From NCBI GenBank assembly GCA_002749535.1, contig MZZL01000401.1, positions 1,245,165 through 1,309,164 of the forward strand: 64,000 bases of DNA, given 5' to 3'. This document shows positions 9,950 to 21,857 of this stretch, piece by piece; within the stretch, counting starts at the first letter, position 1, and the number at the start of each line of letters is the position of its first letter. The position numbers were made by a program, and so were the translations under genes. The notes below the pieces were generated by a model. It worked only from the letters and a program-made list of their open reading frames with translations, had not been told where the DNA came from and searched no databases. The stretch is from Apophysomyces variabilis (taxonomy: Eukaryota; Mucoromycota; Mucoromycetes; Mucorales; Mucoraceae).

Positions 9950-11417
9950 CTCAAGATAAAGTTAAAAGCCATGATAATGATTGTACAGGTGGTTACTCTA
10001 AGCAAATAGCTCTGTCTCCCCCTCCCCTGACTTCTCTAGTTTTGCGAAACGAAATATGACCCCATGACAGAAGACCTATAGGTTTTTAGCGACGATTCAT
10101 TAAGCCATGGCCTTGGATTCGGGAGGCTGGTATTCTCTTTTTATTCCTTCTTTCTTCTTTTGGTGAAACCGCGCTCGGGTAAACTCGTGACTTAAAAACA
10201 AGACAAGGACGAGTTTAAAAGATCAAGCGGATAACTATCATTGCTACGAGACGATTAAGAATAAAAGACGAACGCGATCGATTGGTGTACCTTAATCAGA
10301 GCAGCTTCCTGTTCGAGTCCTTGGGATAGAAATAGATAACCTATGAAGAACGAGCCCATGCTCTTAAAAGCATTGGATGAACCGTTACAATGATCATGAA
10401 GGAAAAAGCAAGGTCGATCCTCGTTTCCTCCAACAAGGGGACCCTCGTAGAGTAGCAATAAGGTTTTGCTTTTAAGGTCAATTCTATAGGGTTCTTTCCT
10501 CGGAACCTTCAGAATTGCATAATATCATCCCACGTCCTTCTTTGCTTTAATTTTAAGCTTTTGCTTCGTAACCATGATTTCCAATTGGATCGAAAGAATG
10601 TTATATATTTGGGGAGGCATGTGATTTGTGTACCTGTTGGCATGGTAGTGCTATAGTAGCAATCCAATCGAGTGCGCGGTTCGACTTACTTAATTGATAA
10701 CAGTCCGAGGCTGACATTCTTTGTTCGCTCTCTAGGTATTCCTGTTTGGCATCCCGCCTTGCACCTGAGAACCCAATCATGGGAAATGAAAATGTGGGGG
10801 AGGGAAACAGATAGAGGAGAAAAGGAAAAGAAGAAAAGGAGAGAAGCACCATTGTTTGCAGTTTTTGAAACCCGTGTGGCACCACGCGTGCGTGTGTCTC
10901 TCTAGTGTGCGCGCGCTTTCATGTATATACTTATACTTTGAAGCACACACGTAGAGAGAGAGAGAGACTGTGTGCGTGTGAGTGGTAACTCTTCCAAACA
11001 TTATATACATAAAAAAATCATACTTTTCGTTCTTTTTGGGTTCTGAAGCATAATATTTTGCGGGTTCAATTATTTTATCGACAGGAAGAAAAAGTAATGA
11101 GAAAGAAAAAGGAAATACATATCACAAAAGAAAGGGCGGATTAAGTTCATACGACAAGAAACTTTGTTTTCTTGCGCTAGCAAAGAAAACAAAAGAAAAA
11201 GAAAAGCATAAAAGTGGTTCATATACAAACAAAAGAAAAGAAAATAGAAAATAGAAAATAGAAAACGCATACAAGAACGAGATATATAAGAGAGAAAAGC
11301 TGAAAGCAAAAAGAATGAAAATGAATGGGATGGGATTAGGGGGGAGAGGAGACAATAGAGCCGAAAGGTTTTTTTTAAAAGGTGAAGTAGTTTGAAATAA
11401 ATGAATATACAAGAAAT
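9950..11417. other. intergenic, purine-rich 3' part
   Basis: No supported gene. From about 10,790 to 11,350 the plus strand is strongly purine-rich with GA and A runs, and near 10,880-10,985 it has short GTGTG/GAGAG tracts. The 3' end probably includes the 3' UTR of the minus-strand gene at 11,418-11,639. Confidence 0.45.
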
Positions 11418-11639
11418 TTAAATACAAGCGTCATCCTCATCTGCACTGTCGAGACTTGGAAAGGAAACGTAGTCTTCTTTGAAGGACCAGGTATTTTTTT
11501 CACGGTGCCAATCAATAGAGCACGTTGAATCAAACGATGTGAAAGAAGACGAGCGGCGAATATTAGGGAGTGAAGGCGATTTTTCGTGCCTTGTCTCGTT
11601 TTTCGGCTTTCGCGTCAAATCCACCAGGAACTGAAACAT
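11418..11639 (-). CDS. small hypothetical protein, 73 aa
   Basis: The ATG at 11639 (MFQFLVDLTRKPKNE) opens a 73-codon frame ending at 11418. A longer version would need a TTG start and is not preferred. The protein has a basic N-terminal third, a Ser-rich middle (RRSSSFTSFDSTCS), a Trp-containing block (DWHREKNTWSFKEDYVSFP) and an acidic C-terminus. The even residue use and the purine-rich untranslated flanks look like a real small gene rather than chance. The Ser/Arg motif followed by an acidic tail suggests a phosphorylated regulatory or adaptor peptide, but no family is recognised. It stands alone in a gene-poor region. Confidence 0.5.
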   Translation of the reverse strand: MFQFLVDLTRKPKNETRHEKSPSLPNIRRSSSFTSFDSTCSIDWHREKNTWSFKEDYVSFPSLDSADEDDACI

Positions 11640-13429
11640 CGTTTGCTTTCTTTTTTTTTTCTCTTCCAGTTGATCACAACGGAGTGACAAGAAAGGGATG
11701 CTGCTGCTTGGTATTCAAGTTGTTGAATTCTTGTATAGTCGATGAAGATAATGTATGTATGCGGTCGTTAAAAGATGCCTTGATATAGAATAACAATAAG
11801 AGAATTTGGCTATTCTCTGATAGAGAAAAATACAAGTTGAAAAGCGAGGAGAATTAGAAAAAAAGCTTCAGTATTTATAGTTTTATAAGTCTATTGTTTC
11901 CGAATCCGATCATAATATTCCTCCCCCCATTGATCGGCGCCCATCGTTCCCCTTTCTGACAGTTGCTTAAAAGGACGATCCTTGCTTAAAATCGGCGCTA
12001 TGTTATTTTTGAATGAATATTTTAGGAAACGAACGAGTGGAGTTGACTTTTCTATATCGCCTATGGATAGCCATCTATATTTAGAACACTACGTTCTGGA
12101 TTCCTCTGTCGTCTCCCCTTGAACATGTGAGTTATATTTTTTCTTCACCCCCAAAAGGGGTCTGTGCTTTTTCCCACCTCATTGTTGTTATAATTAAAGT
12201 TCTCATCTATCGGTAGCAGGTACCGCGTGTACCCTGAGGTTAAAGTAAAACAACCATAGTAACACGAAGAGTGCACTTTTTACGGTCCTCACTGTTGCCT
12301 TGGCTTAAAACATTACAAGAAGAAATCCTTGATCACACACATTCAGACCATATGCACATACCACATCCATGAACACATTAACCTCGTCAAGATCCATATC
12401 CGATCGTCCGATAAACCCAAAAAAGAAAGTTTCTTAGTTAACCTACACCACGTCTATCCTCTTTTTTTTTTCCCTCTTTTTCTGCCAGACCCTAACACCT
12501 TATCATTGTAACTCTCTATTTCCAGAATATCCGTGCACATTAGCCACATGGATTAAATCACGGCTTTTGTTGTATCCAAACAATTTTTGTATTACCATAG
12601 ATCTCGCCTCTTGGTTACCCTTCTTTGTTAACTGCTTGCTTATGTATCCAAGGGTTACCAAATCAACATCAGAGCAAGGCTTAGATAAACATATGGACTG
12701 GTTCAGGCAAGTGCAAGACAGTGCACCATCTGGTTAATTATTGTTATTAAATCAATTCATTACTACGATTCTCTGTGCTTTTTGGACAACGTGTAATCCT
12801 AGCATAAGTTGCTTCAGCTGTTTATCTCCGAAATTGTCCGCTCATCGACTTGCTATTACCAAAAAACCTGCTTCATACTTCCTTTTACCTCCCTGTTCTT
12901 GCTGAGTTAAAATAATTCATCCATAACCCAGGATATAGACACGCGCGGAATTTGCTTCAAGGATAAACCCTACATAACCCTAGAAATAGAGGTTCAAAGA
13001 CCCTTTCTTTTCGGACCGATATGGGTGTTACACCCGTGAATACTTTTTTTTTGTGCTTGCCATATTGTCAATTATTCCACAGCCCCATCAAATAGATCTC
13101 TTACCAACTCCGAAGACGCTGGCTAGATTGACGCCTGCGCTGTGCACATATTGGGTGGCGGACATTATTGTTTGGATGCATGAACCGTGGATCATTTTCC
13201 GATATAGCATTTCTGCAAACAGAAACGAGAAAATGAATCGAACCAGACGACGAAAAAGAAGTAGGCTCCAGTTTCCGAAACTAAACAAGGAAGACTAAGA
13301 GACAATACAGAAGAGCAACAATAAGTTTTGGGTATTATTCTCCATTGTTTTATCTTGAGCAAAGTAAAAGTCGCAACGTTTGGCTACAGTTCTTTTTTTT
13401 TCCTTTTTCCCTTTTTGATAATTTTGTTC
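11640..13429. other. intergenic, no supported gene
   Basis: Probable promoter of the small gene at 11,418-11,639 at one end and the 3' flank of the acidic protein at the other. No long frame or family motif is present; the frames near 13,053-13,298 on both strands are shadows of each other. Confidence 0.45.
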
Positions 13430-13888
13430 TCAATAGTCTAAGCAAATGATTTCGATAGGAACGGCGCGAGCTTGTTCCTTAGACTTTGGTTGTTTTTCTT
13501 CTCCTTCTTCAATCTGTGCATCTTCCTCCGAATCGAGGAGAATCTCATGTCCATCCAGCATGGGTGTATCCTCCTCTTCCAGAAACTCGATTATGGACTC
13601 CTTAAGCAACGAAGGGAACCAATGTTCTTCTATTTCTTCGTCTTTTTCTTCCTCTTCCTCATCCTCTTCTTCCTCAGCATCACTTTCTGTGTTGTCTACC
13701 TCATCTGTAATTTCATACTGTGGCGGTGATTTCAGCATATTGGGTGTCAAAGAGTCCAGCGTGTGTCCAGCCAATAGAGCTTGCGCTTCGACATCATCGA
13801 GTTCTCGTACAACAAGAGACGTGGTGGTGGTTTCCACGCCGTCTTCCGTAGACGTTTCAGTATAGTGATGGTATGACCGATAACTCAT
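13430..13888 (-). CDS. acidic hypothetical protein, 152 aa
   Basis: Start chosen at the ATG at 13888 (MSYRSYHHYTETSTEDG); an upstream hydrophobic extension begins at a non-AUG codon and is rejected. The N-terminal 40 residues are Tyr/His/Thr-rich, followed by LVVRELDDVEAQALLAG, a Glu/Asp run of about 25 residues, a short amphipathic block (HWFPSLLKESIIEFLEEEDT) and a basic patch (KQPKSKEQAR) before the end. The Glu run uses both GAA and GAG, so it is maintained as protein rather than as a DNA repeat. Highly acidic proteins of this kind are often histone or ribosome assembly factors, but no family is recognised. The opposite strand is open only because the Glu run reads as Ser/Phe there. Confidence 0.6.
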   Translation of the reverse strand: MSYRSYHHYTETSTEDGVETTTTSLVVRELDDVEAQALLAGHTLDSLTPNMLKSPPQYEITDEVDNTESDAEEEEDEEEEEKDEEIEEHWFPSLLKESIIEFLEEEDTPMLDGHEILLDSEEDAQIEEGEEKQPKSKEQARAVPIEIICLDY

Positions 13889-16750
13889 ACTTTTTTTTCT
13901 TCCTTTTCCGTATATGCAAAAGCAAACAAGCAAAGCAGAAAACAAAAAAAATAGGATAGACTAACACTTCCAGAACCTGCCTCACACGCCACGTCAGTCG
14001 GCGAAAGAAAAGGTTCCAGAACCTGTTCCCTTGTCCCCTATTCGAACATTGCACGTGCACCTATCCAATGCTTTGCTGCACCCAATCCAAAACATGTGCG
14101 GGCTTTGAACAGTCCAAAGTGCGTTTCATGCAAGCCTGTAATAAACAACAAGACTGTTCCCTTCGAGTGTGTGAATAAACCCTTAACTCAATACCCCCTC
14201 CTCCCCCCGAAACATTTCCAGAAAATCAAAGACGCTTGTAAATATGTTACATAGGTTCTACCCATCTCATTCAATCACAAGATGCTTGCATATCAGCAAA
14301 TATGCCCATCTTAAACAGTTTGCGAGAGTATTCAAAAATAGAACAGTCGTGTTGTCTGCAAGCTGAATCTTCTAGGAAAGCAAATAATCCAACTGTGAAA
14401 ATTACAATATCATGTTTTGCCTCAATGCATAGCTAAATTTTACACGATCTGACAAGAATATCACTCACTTTGTTTCGCTAACAATAATTTGCCCATCTTC
14501 TAATTTATTCATTACTAAATAAGTCAAGGTATCCATATAATCCAGCTTTGTTTACTGCGTCTATAGGGTGAAGAAAGCATACCATATATTATTAATTCAA
14601 CATCGACATCGGCTGACCATGCGACTATTACTCAAGAAAACATAACGGACCTGGACTGACACACAGCATGTATACATAGAGGGTTCATGGGTATCGACTC
14701 CCTTAAGAAAACATGAATTAGGTTCTAGAGCTAGGTTCTTTTCTTTGATGCCTTGGTAGTTAAATTTCGTAGGCTTGGCATGATACAAGTGTGCACAGCT
14801 GGACAAGGTAGATGTACGTACGGGTAGTACCTGTTTGATTATTCTTCTCCTTCGTGACCCGGTAGACATTACGCGTTTGGTGGTCGTGATTATTTGATAG
14901 CTATTTCCATTCTCTGGTGACTTATTACGGTAGAGCACCCATAGACACACATAAATGGAGGATGATTGCCTTGCATCTTTTACATTCAGCAAGCGAAACA
15001 TGGTGTTCGTGCCACATCAATAACAGAAATCTCAAGGAGAGGTGCACACAAACATGTCATCCCGATTCTTTCTGAGACCGTTATCACTAAGCTTCTGCCT
15101 TCCATCTCCAGAAATATGGTATGCCATAGTACCATTGGCTAAACTGAACCCTAGACGGATAGCAGTGATCTAATTGCCTCTTGCCAGTGACAACCAAAAT
15201 TTTAAAAAGGCAACAATAAGATAAGCACTGAAATTGATCCTCCAACGGCAAGTAATATGGATGAGGCTTGTAGCTCTTCCCTGCTATAGAGCGACGGAAA
15301 TTTTTGCAAGATAACAACTGGTCCATGATGCTACATTAAAAAGACAGAAAAGAAGCTTCAATGCCTTGAGCAACCTGATTGCCGTTTACCCATCAAGCTA
15401 TAATTATCTGTAGGGACATGGTAGTTTGATGATGCGTTGAAAAAAGAACGATTGGGTTCTATTTACCTCGACCAAAGATAGTTCCTGACACAGCAAATAA
15501 TAGCGGAAACCTTTTTTTCACGGGACAGATGCTAATACCTATGCAATATACTGTTTCTTCTCTATTTGGAAATGATGTAACGAGTGTCTCAAAATGATAG
15601 TTACTATCTTGGAAAAGGTGTACAGGCTCGATAAAACTTATTGCCGTCAAGTATAAAAGCGGAAACATAGAGAGACAGCGTAGGAACCAGCGTTAAAGCC
15701 GGGAGTGTTCACTCAGAATAGGCAACTCCAAAGATCGAATCTATAGAGCATCCTTTCTTGCCACATCAGATAATGAAGGGATCTAGCAGTTTCCATAACC
15801 TGCCTCTCTACCTTGGGTTGGATAACGGAAACCAACCTCATTGGTTGAAAGAGTTTTAGTGGGCCTAGTTTTCTAGACTTCTCAAGAAGCCATCAGGAAA
15901 CCTTCAAGTATGCTTTGTTTAGAATATTTCACTTGCTGCTGCTGACGGGGCTCAGAACTAGCGTTCTGACTTCACTGCATTCATCATTTGGAAGACAGAT
16001 AAGTACCGATGAAAAGCAATGTTGTGTTTTAACTCTGAATTTCCGGTTGGGATAGTCATCTGTCAGTGGGATTGAAGCAGCGACATGGATCAAGATTGTG
16101 GCACGGCCATCTAACTTAATAAGGTTGGTCTGGATGTAAAGTTAATGCCCTGTGATCGCTCCGTCCCGTGTTCGCGATATCCCCGTCTTTTTGAAAAGAA
16201 AGAGAGAGAGAGAGAGAGTATGTTCGTGTGCACGAAAGAAAGTTACCCAGGATGTGCGGGATCGTGTTCGACATGAGAAAAAAAACCTTGACTGTAAAAT
16301 ATTGTCACGCCACAGTTCTATATGTGTCACAACGTCTACACGTGTGTACAGACTATCGAAAACAAAGCGTCAATGAACATAGCCAACATAATTCGTCTAT
16401 CATTCTACGTTATAAGATGAACAAGAAACCATGGAAGCTGTTGTTATGGCGCATTGGGCTTTGTCACCAACTGCATAAGAGTGTATGACGACCATTTCTA
16501 TCAAGATGTGCTATGTAGCTCCCCTTTTATCCCGATGACTTGGAATATCTAAAGCTTCTCGTTATAGAGGGCTTTGAGGCAGTAACAAAATACCGAGAGT
16601 TTTTGTTTATTTCTTTCCTAACCATAGGCCAGGTATCACAGTCATTTTATCACCCCACCTTCCTAAGAAAAAAGTGCGAGGGGGGTGGAAGGGGAGGAAA
16701 CGTCTACATATAATGCGTTTTTTGTTGATATGATATTCTTCTTCATTAGT
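13889..16750. other. long gene-poor interval
   Basis: Minus-strand frames at 14,597-15,001 (134 codons), 15,087-15,326 and 15,459-15,668 have no recognisable motif, no paired splice sites and AT-rich codon use. I call none of them. The 14,597-15,001 frame contains a basic block (TGSRRRRIIKQVLP) and could be a decayed gene. A GA microsatellite lies at 16,201-16,218. Confidence 0.4.
16201..16218. repeat. (AG)n microsatellite
   Basis: Nine tandem AG units following a purine stretch. Simple repeat with no evident function. Confidence 0.8.
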
Positions 16751-16796
16751 TTCTCTCTCTCTCTCTCCTTCTCTTTTTCTTCCCCTTTCTTAATTA
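16751..16796 (+). promoter_or_regulatory. pyrimidine-rich tract upstream of COX5
   Basis: A nearly uninterrupted C/T tract, with TCTCTC repeats followed by CTTCTCTTTTTCTTCCCC, ends about 20 bp before the COX5 ATG. CT-rich tracts just upstream of start codons are typical of highly expressed fungal genes and often mark the transcription start. The function here is inferred from position. Confidence 0.45.
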
Positions 16797-16814
16797 CCTC
16801 AAGAGTGCTTAATT

Positions 16815-17446
16815 ATGTTTCGCTTGGCAGCTGTTCGAACCACCCATGCTCTTGGTCGTAGACATGCTTCGACCAAAGTGTCCCTTCAAAACCTTGAGAC
16901 GCGCTGGAAAACGCTCTCTACAGCCGAGCAGAATACCATTGCAAAACATCTTGAGGAATTGCAAAAAGGAGACTGGAAGGCATTGACGGCCGAAGAAAAG
17001 AAGGCAGCTTGTAAGTTTTCTTTTGGCATTGATCTAGCCAGAATAAAAGCAGACAGATTGCTAACATTCTCTTTCCAAACCTTCTAGACTTTCTTGCTTA
17101 TGGACCTCATGGCCCTCGTACGCCTAGAACCACTCCAGGCCACGGTCGTCGTGTCTTCCTCGGTGTCTGCGGTACCATGACCTTTTCAGGTCTACTTTAT
17201 CTGACGATGCGTATGAATGGTAAAGTGGCTCGACTCAAATGGACTTGTATAGGTTTACAGCTATACTCATCCTATGAACACCTTTTAGGCGAAGAACATC
17301 CCAAAACGCTTAGCAAGGAATGGCAGGAAGCAACAAATGAATACCTTAAGAGCCAGAATTCCAACCCTATCATTGGTATTTCTGCCGAAGATTACAAGGG
17401 CAAAGGCTATGTGTCCTGGAAGCCACCATATGAATCTAAAGATTAA
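16815..17446 (+). CDS. COX5: cytochrome c oxidase subunit (COX5/COX IV family), mitochondrial
   Basis: Three exons: 16815-17010, 17088-17219 and 17289-17446, giving 161 aa. The N-terminus (MFRLAAVRTTHALGRRHAST) is a basic mitochondrial presequence. The middle is the soluble COX IV helix region with ETRWKTLSTAEQ. One membrane helix follows (VFLGVCGTMTFSGLLYLTM). The C-terminal block SKEWQEATNEYLKSQNSNPI is diagnostic for fungal Cox5. The protein is a nuclear-encoded subunit of complex IV in the inner membrane. Intron 1 has a GTAAGT donor and a CTAAC branch. Intron 2 (17220-17288) is 69 nt and has no in-frame stop, so unspliced RNA would still be translatable with a 23-residue insert. Removal gives the better family match. 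Confidence 0.93.
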
Positions 17447-18320
17447 TTCATAGAGGATCAAAACTCTTAGATTTAACTGTATATTTTTTTTATTTTGCTT
17501 TGTTTCGTAAAAAAAAGTTTGATTACTTTTTGTATTTCAATCGATAAATGTCTATACCCCACATTTCTTCCACTCGACAGGAAAGATGAGCAATTGACAG
17601 GTTTTCATTGTTTGCTATTATGCTCACTTAGACAAATAACTGGATAATTTATCATGAATTTGCTAAAAGAATACAATCTTTTGCTAGTGTCCTATTTATG
17701 GCTTGTCAATTGAATCAATTGCGTCTGCCAAGACAGCAAACTATTGTGTTTTCCGTATTTGTTTGCCCATTTCTATTTCTCATTTGCGGACTGGGATTCA
17801 AGTTTTTGCGGTTCCGATGTTGCTGCATGTTGTCCAAAGATAGATACTCTTTTGCTCCGTTTTGCCCCTAAAAAAGGATGTTCCTAGCTATAGTTTAAAG
17901 TAGAAACGTAAATTTGTCAATGCCTTGCTATGATATAATCGGAAAAAAAAGCTTGCGTTTTATTCGGCTTCCTCTGAAAAGTCATAACGTCTTCATTCAT
18001 TTTTAGTATTAGCCTTCTTGACTCTTTCGTGCATATGCATGCGATTTCGATTCTCTGTTAACATAATCTTCACTGTGCAACCTAGGAAATGAGTCCATAT
18101 ACTTTAGAGTAATAAAGTTGTACACTTGTTGTCTCAAGCTGCATCTTATCAAGCAATCGGCACCATTTGCTACGTTTACCCCAAAAAGAAATACCTCGTA
18201 CTTACCTCTAGGTTTCAAGGAAACGGATCGACTTTCCAATGTCATATGAGTAACAATACATGATCTTGCGATAGATAATGTTCTCATGGCTTCATGAATT
18301 GATTCATTGTATTGATCGCG
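17447..18320. other. intergenic
   Basis: COX5 3' flank with T-rich sequence and no supported gene. A minus-strand frame at 18,009-18,287 is not called. Confidence 0.5.
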
Positions 18321-19507
18321 ATGACCTTAGATTTGATATTTCAGAGTCATGACTTTGTCAACGTACGAGCAACTACTGGTCAACCAGGCGAATCCATATC
18401 TAGTAGCAGTCATTGTTCGAACAACATGTCCGGTTGCACGGAACTTGAGACATTGAACGACAACAATTTCCCTATCCGCGCGACTACCCCAACATTAACG
18501 CGTCATAACATGACGCGTCCCTTCGTTGATAAGACGGCCTGTTGTCCCTTTTCATCCTTTCTTTTGGCTTTATCTTTTGCTGCAGTTTCCATTAAGCGAT
18601 TTATTGATACCATTGTCAATCTGATGTGTGACAAAAGTACCTGGTAAGTCAAAGCGCACAGACATAAGAAGGATATCTAACCGCATGATTCTAGTATGCT
18701 AGACCAATCTTCCATGTATGAAATCAGAAGAGTACAGAATGACATGCTGGACTCTCAACAGAAACGTAATTTCGTACTACTACAACAATTATCATTTATT
18801 AGTATTAATTCTTCCCACAAAATACACACAGCTTTGGAAAAAAAGTATGCACAAGGCATCTTTCATGAGAAGCATTGGGTGAAACAAGGTACGACAAGAT
18901 TGAATGTTGTTATTATGCAGCCATATAATCTCAGGACACAATAGCTCTCGGACAACATATTACAAATGCCTCTCATTGTACACTCTGTTCTGGTCAATTG
19001 CCGCAAGTATTCGTTTCGGACAGCAAAGGACAACATACACTTCCAGACATTCAAGACAACCTGAAACTTTGGGTGATTTCGGGCAGGTGAAACCCAACAA
19101 AGCGGTAAGACAACAAACCAGACAAAATGAAATCATGATTCCTAACTTGAACCTTTTATAGTCTAACGACGCAGGCAAGCAAAACATTCCCTACTGGGTA
19201 GGTGGGCGGACTTCTTGTGCCGGACGTAACATTCCCGGACTTCTTTTCCTTTGTGCTCACGCCCATCATGGATTTGGTGCGGCGTGGGCGCCCAGCCTGG
19301 TACTGGGATACCCTTCGGGGGTAAGTAGAAGACATCAATTATATCACTTCCGTTTACTAACCATGAATTATATCTCAATTCAATAAACAGTATGTTCAGA
19401 GCTTTATTGGCAGCGAAGAACTCCGTTCCTGAAAGGTTAGTTCTCACAGATCGACTCTGATTATCATTTGTTATTCGCAAGTTGCTTTCAGGTCATTGCG
19501 CATATGA
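18321..19507 (+). CDS. multi-exon gene of unknown function, exon structure partly resolved
   Basis: The first exon likely begins at ATG 18321 and contains a Ser/Thr-rich segment and a hydrophobic block (FSSFLLALSFAAVSIKRFI), ending at a GTAAGT donor near 18643. An intron with a CTAAC branch leads to an exon at 18695 (MLDQSSMYEIRRVQNDMLDS). The 3' part is well defined: 19202-19320, 19391-19435 and 19492-19507 join in phase to encode VGGLLVPDVTFPDFFSFVLT, then RRGRPAWYWDTLRG, ending at TGA 19505-19507. The intron between the last large exons has a textbook TACTAAC branch. The middle (18,840-19,130) allows several splicings, so the central protein is uncertain. No family is recognised. The C-terminal aromatic/hydrophobic segment suggests membrane or protein contact. 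Confidence 0.5.
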
Positions 19508-19697
19508 ATAGGGTAAAATACACGTTGGCACAATTTATCAGGAACATACAATTTGTTCGCTCATATAAAATTACGTTGATCCCTGCAAAAGTTGACCTCA
19601 TCCTAAGGCAGATTCCTTCACTTAAACAGTTACTTGTTCTAGTATGTGGTTTTCCGGGTTTTTAATTTTTTTTTCTTCCCTTTCTTCATTATTAAAT

Positions 19698-21857
19698 TCA
19701 TGGCGAGCGAATGTAGAATAAAATGTATGCTGTTTCGGACGTGCGGGTATTTTCCTCAGTGACTAAAACGTCCCGCTCAGAGACAGGATTGATTGTTGTA
19801 TCGTCAATATGAAGCCACTCGCCATTTTGTCGTTTGATATGGCACGTATAGTGACCTCCGCCAGCAGATGCACCAAGATGATATACAACTGGTAAAAAGT
19901 AGATTAAGCACAGGCACCTTCAGAATATGATCCAAAATGATTTACCTCCAAAGAGTTGGTAAGTAACAGGACTTGACGGTCTAGTTGACGGGCCCATCCA
20001 TTCTGTATACCGCCACAAATAGGTTATTTTCATCCCCAGTACGCTTTCAAATCCCAACTTACCAGGATCAATTGTCAATTGCGTATCATACTGAACCTTT
20101 TTCCGTAACTTTTGCACGCCGCCAACATTATCAAATACAAATCGTTTCAGATGGAAGACAAGCACCGGTGGCAACTGATCAAGGAACACCTGCTTGGTTG
20201 CTTCCACACGCACTCCTTTTGGAGATAAATAATCATGCATGATCTCTGGAACTGTCATGTTCTGAATTGCGTCGTGTACCGAATGTACGTTATCTGCCTG
20301 GATATCCAATGGTAATGATTGATATGGTTCAAGGTTGACCGAATCCTTTGCGCCTGGGCATCGTAATACGGATCGTAATTTGCCGCCAAAAATTTTGCTG
20401 ATGGGCGATTCATCGAAATTGGCCTACCATAACCCTTAATCATCTCACTGATGCCCCAATATCGCGTATCCTTCAATATCTCTTACCATTCTCAAACTGC
20501 TCGTCTTATTCTTCGGTCCAACTTCCAGCCATCCTTCCTGTTGTGCATTCATGGTCACTCTTTTCTCTGTCTGCTCTTTCAAAACTATGCAATACAGACC
20601 CCAACATCAGCTTAATCCACATAACCCTCCCTCCCGTGGCTGTTCTTACCTGCAACCATTTCCTCGTGTAAACCGTCTAACAAAAAGCACAAAAATTCTT
20701 CCGCATCTTCTTGCCGTCCCTATCAATTATGAGACGATGCCCTTCTTCTAGTCGCATAATGTATAGTTATTGTGCAAATATTTACCTTGAGTGAATCAAA
20801 ACGCTTCTGCCCACGCAGGGCATCGTACACATATTCTGGGACAAAGGGTTCGCCGTATTCCTCATCAGGTAGGATGTTGACGCCAGTTTGAGAGCGGAAC
20901 TCGTTTATAAATTCAATTCTACATAGGTCAGTTTTATCGTTGAATATGGTCAGATTAATCATTGTGGAGATGCTGCTGCTTACAAAGAATCCAAAAGAGG
21001 AGTCTTGCTTTTAAAAGTGTGTACAACATGGTTGCTGATACTCTTGATAAGGTTATAGAAAGGTGGACAATGAGATAACGGCTGAAGAATCTACGCATAG
21101 GTTAACGTACTGGTACCTGTCCTTATAGTATTTACTTACAACATTCATGAAACATGTATTGACGTTATTGATCAATCCTCTTGGTTGTAGCAATGGTCCT
21201 CCGTAAGACGGCTCGTATTTGTTGATAATTTCTGGAAATCAAAGAGCACATTAGCATTACAGACCATACGTGGTTCTTTTCGTTCTTTAATACTTGCCTG
21301 CAATCCCGGTGAACTTGGGTGTAGGCGGTTGAATTGCAGGCTTATCAGATTGATTGCTGACAATTTCTTGGGTTTTGGGTGCAACTGCGGCAGGCTTGGC
21401 AACGTTATTGGGCGATTTCAAAAGGGCTGCCCAACTTGATGGTTTGGGTTTAGTAATGCTCTTTTCGACAGCCGCTGGCTCGATAATGTCTTCTTTGGGT
21501 GCTTCTTTTGGTAATGTTTCAGGTTGAGTCTCCACCACAGGTTCCTTCACCTGATTGATTGTTTTCAATGGCGCTTGTTTCCTACGTTGAACGCCAGTAG
21601 CAAATGGGGTCTATAGAAACGAATTGATTGCGATGATTAGCCAGATCTCGAACCATTTGTGTGCGATACTATACCTTTTTCGGTGGAGTCAAGGATACGC
21701 CTGCTTCACTAAGGACTAGGTTAATTTCTTCTCGACTAATGTCGCCAAATGATATACTTGGCGACGTGATCTAGGAAACGGCAGGTTAACACTTAGCAAT
21801 TTTTTTTGTCGTTGTCCTGGTTGTAATAGAAGCGGTTACCTTCCTGACGGAGGGCAT
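19698..21857 (-). CDS. ubiquitin carboxyl-terminal hydrolase, USP10/Ubp3 type
   Basis: Eleven exons (21840-21857, 21675-21770, 21298-21610, 21140-21231, 20984-21090, 20786-20918, 20650-20719, 20487-20584, 20063-20423, 19946-20002, 19698-19888) give 511 aa with consistent phases. The N-terminal third is low-complexity and ends in PKPSSWAALLKS, the linker typical of USP10/Ubp3. The Cys box reads GLINNVNTCFMN (Cys169) and QEDAEEFLCFLLDGLHEEM follows. LPPVLVFHLKRF comes next, then the His box GGGHYTCH (His461) with a downstream IDD. All catalytic elements are present. Ubp3/USP10 removes ubiquitin from trafficking and ribosome-linked substrates with a Bre5/G3BP partner (family knowledge). Exon 1 is only 18 nt. 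The intron at 21232-21297 uses a GC donor (GCAAGT). Confidence 0.93.

Noticed and set aside
13446..13865. 139-codon plus-strand Ser-rich ORF
   Set aside because: It is the antisense shadow of the Glu-rich run of the acidic protein on the minus strand.
16201..16218. GA repeat as a promoter element
   Set aside because: Lies about 600 bp upstream of COX5 and looks like an ordinary microsatellite.
19163..19480. 105-codon minus-strand ORF
   Set aside because: Runs through canonical plus-strand introns with TACTAAC branch site, so the plus-strand gene is preferred.
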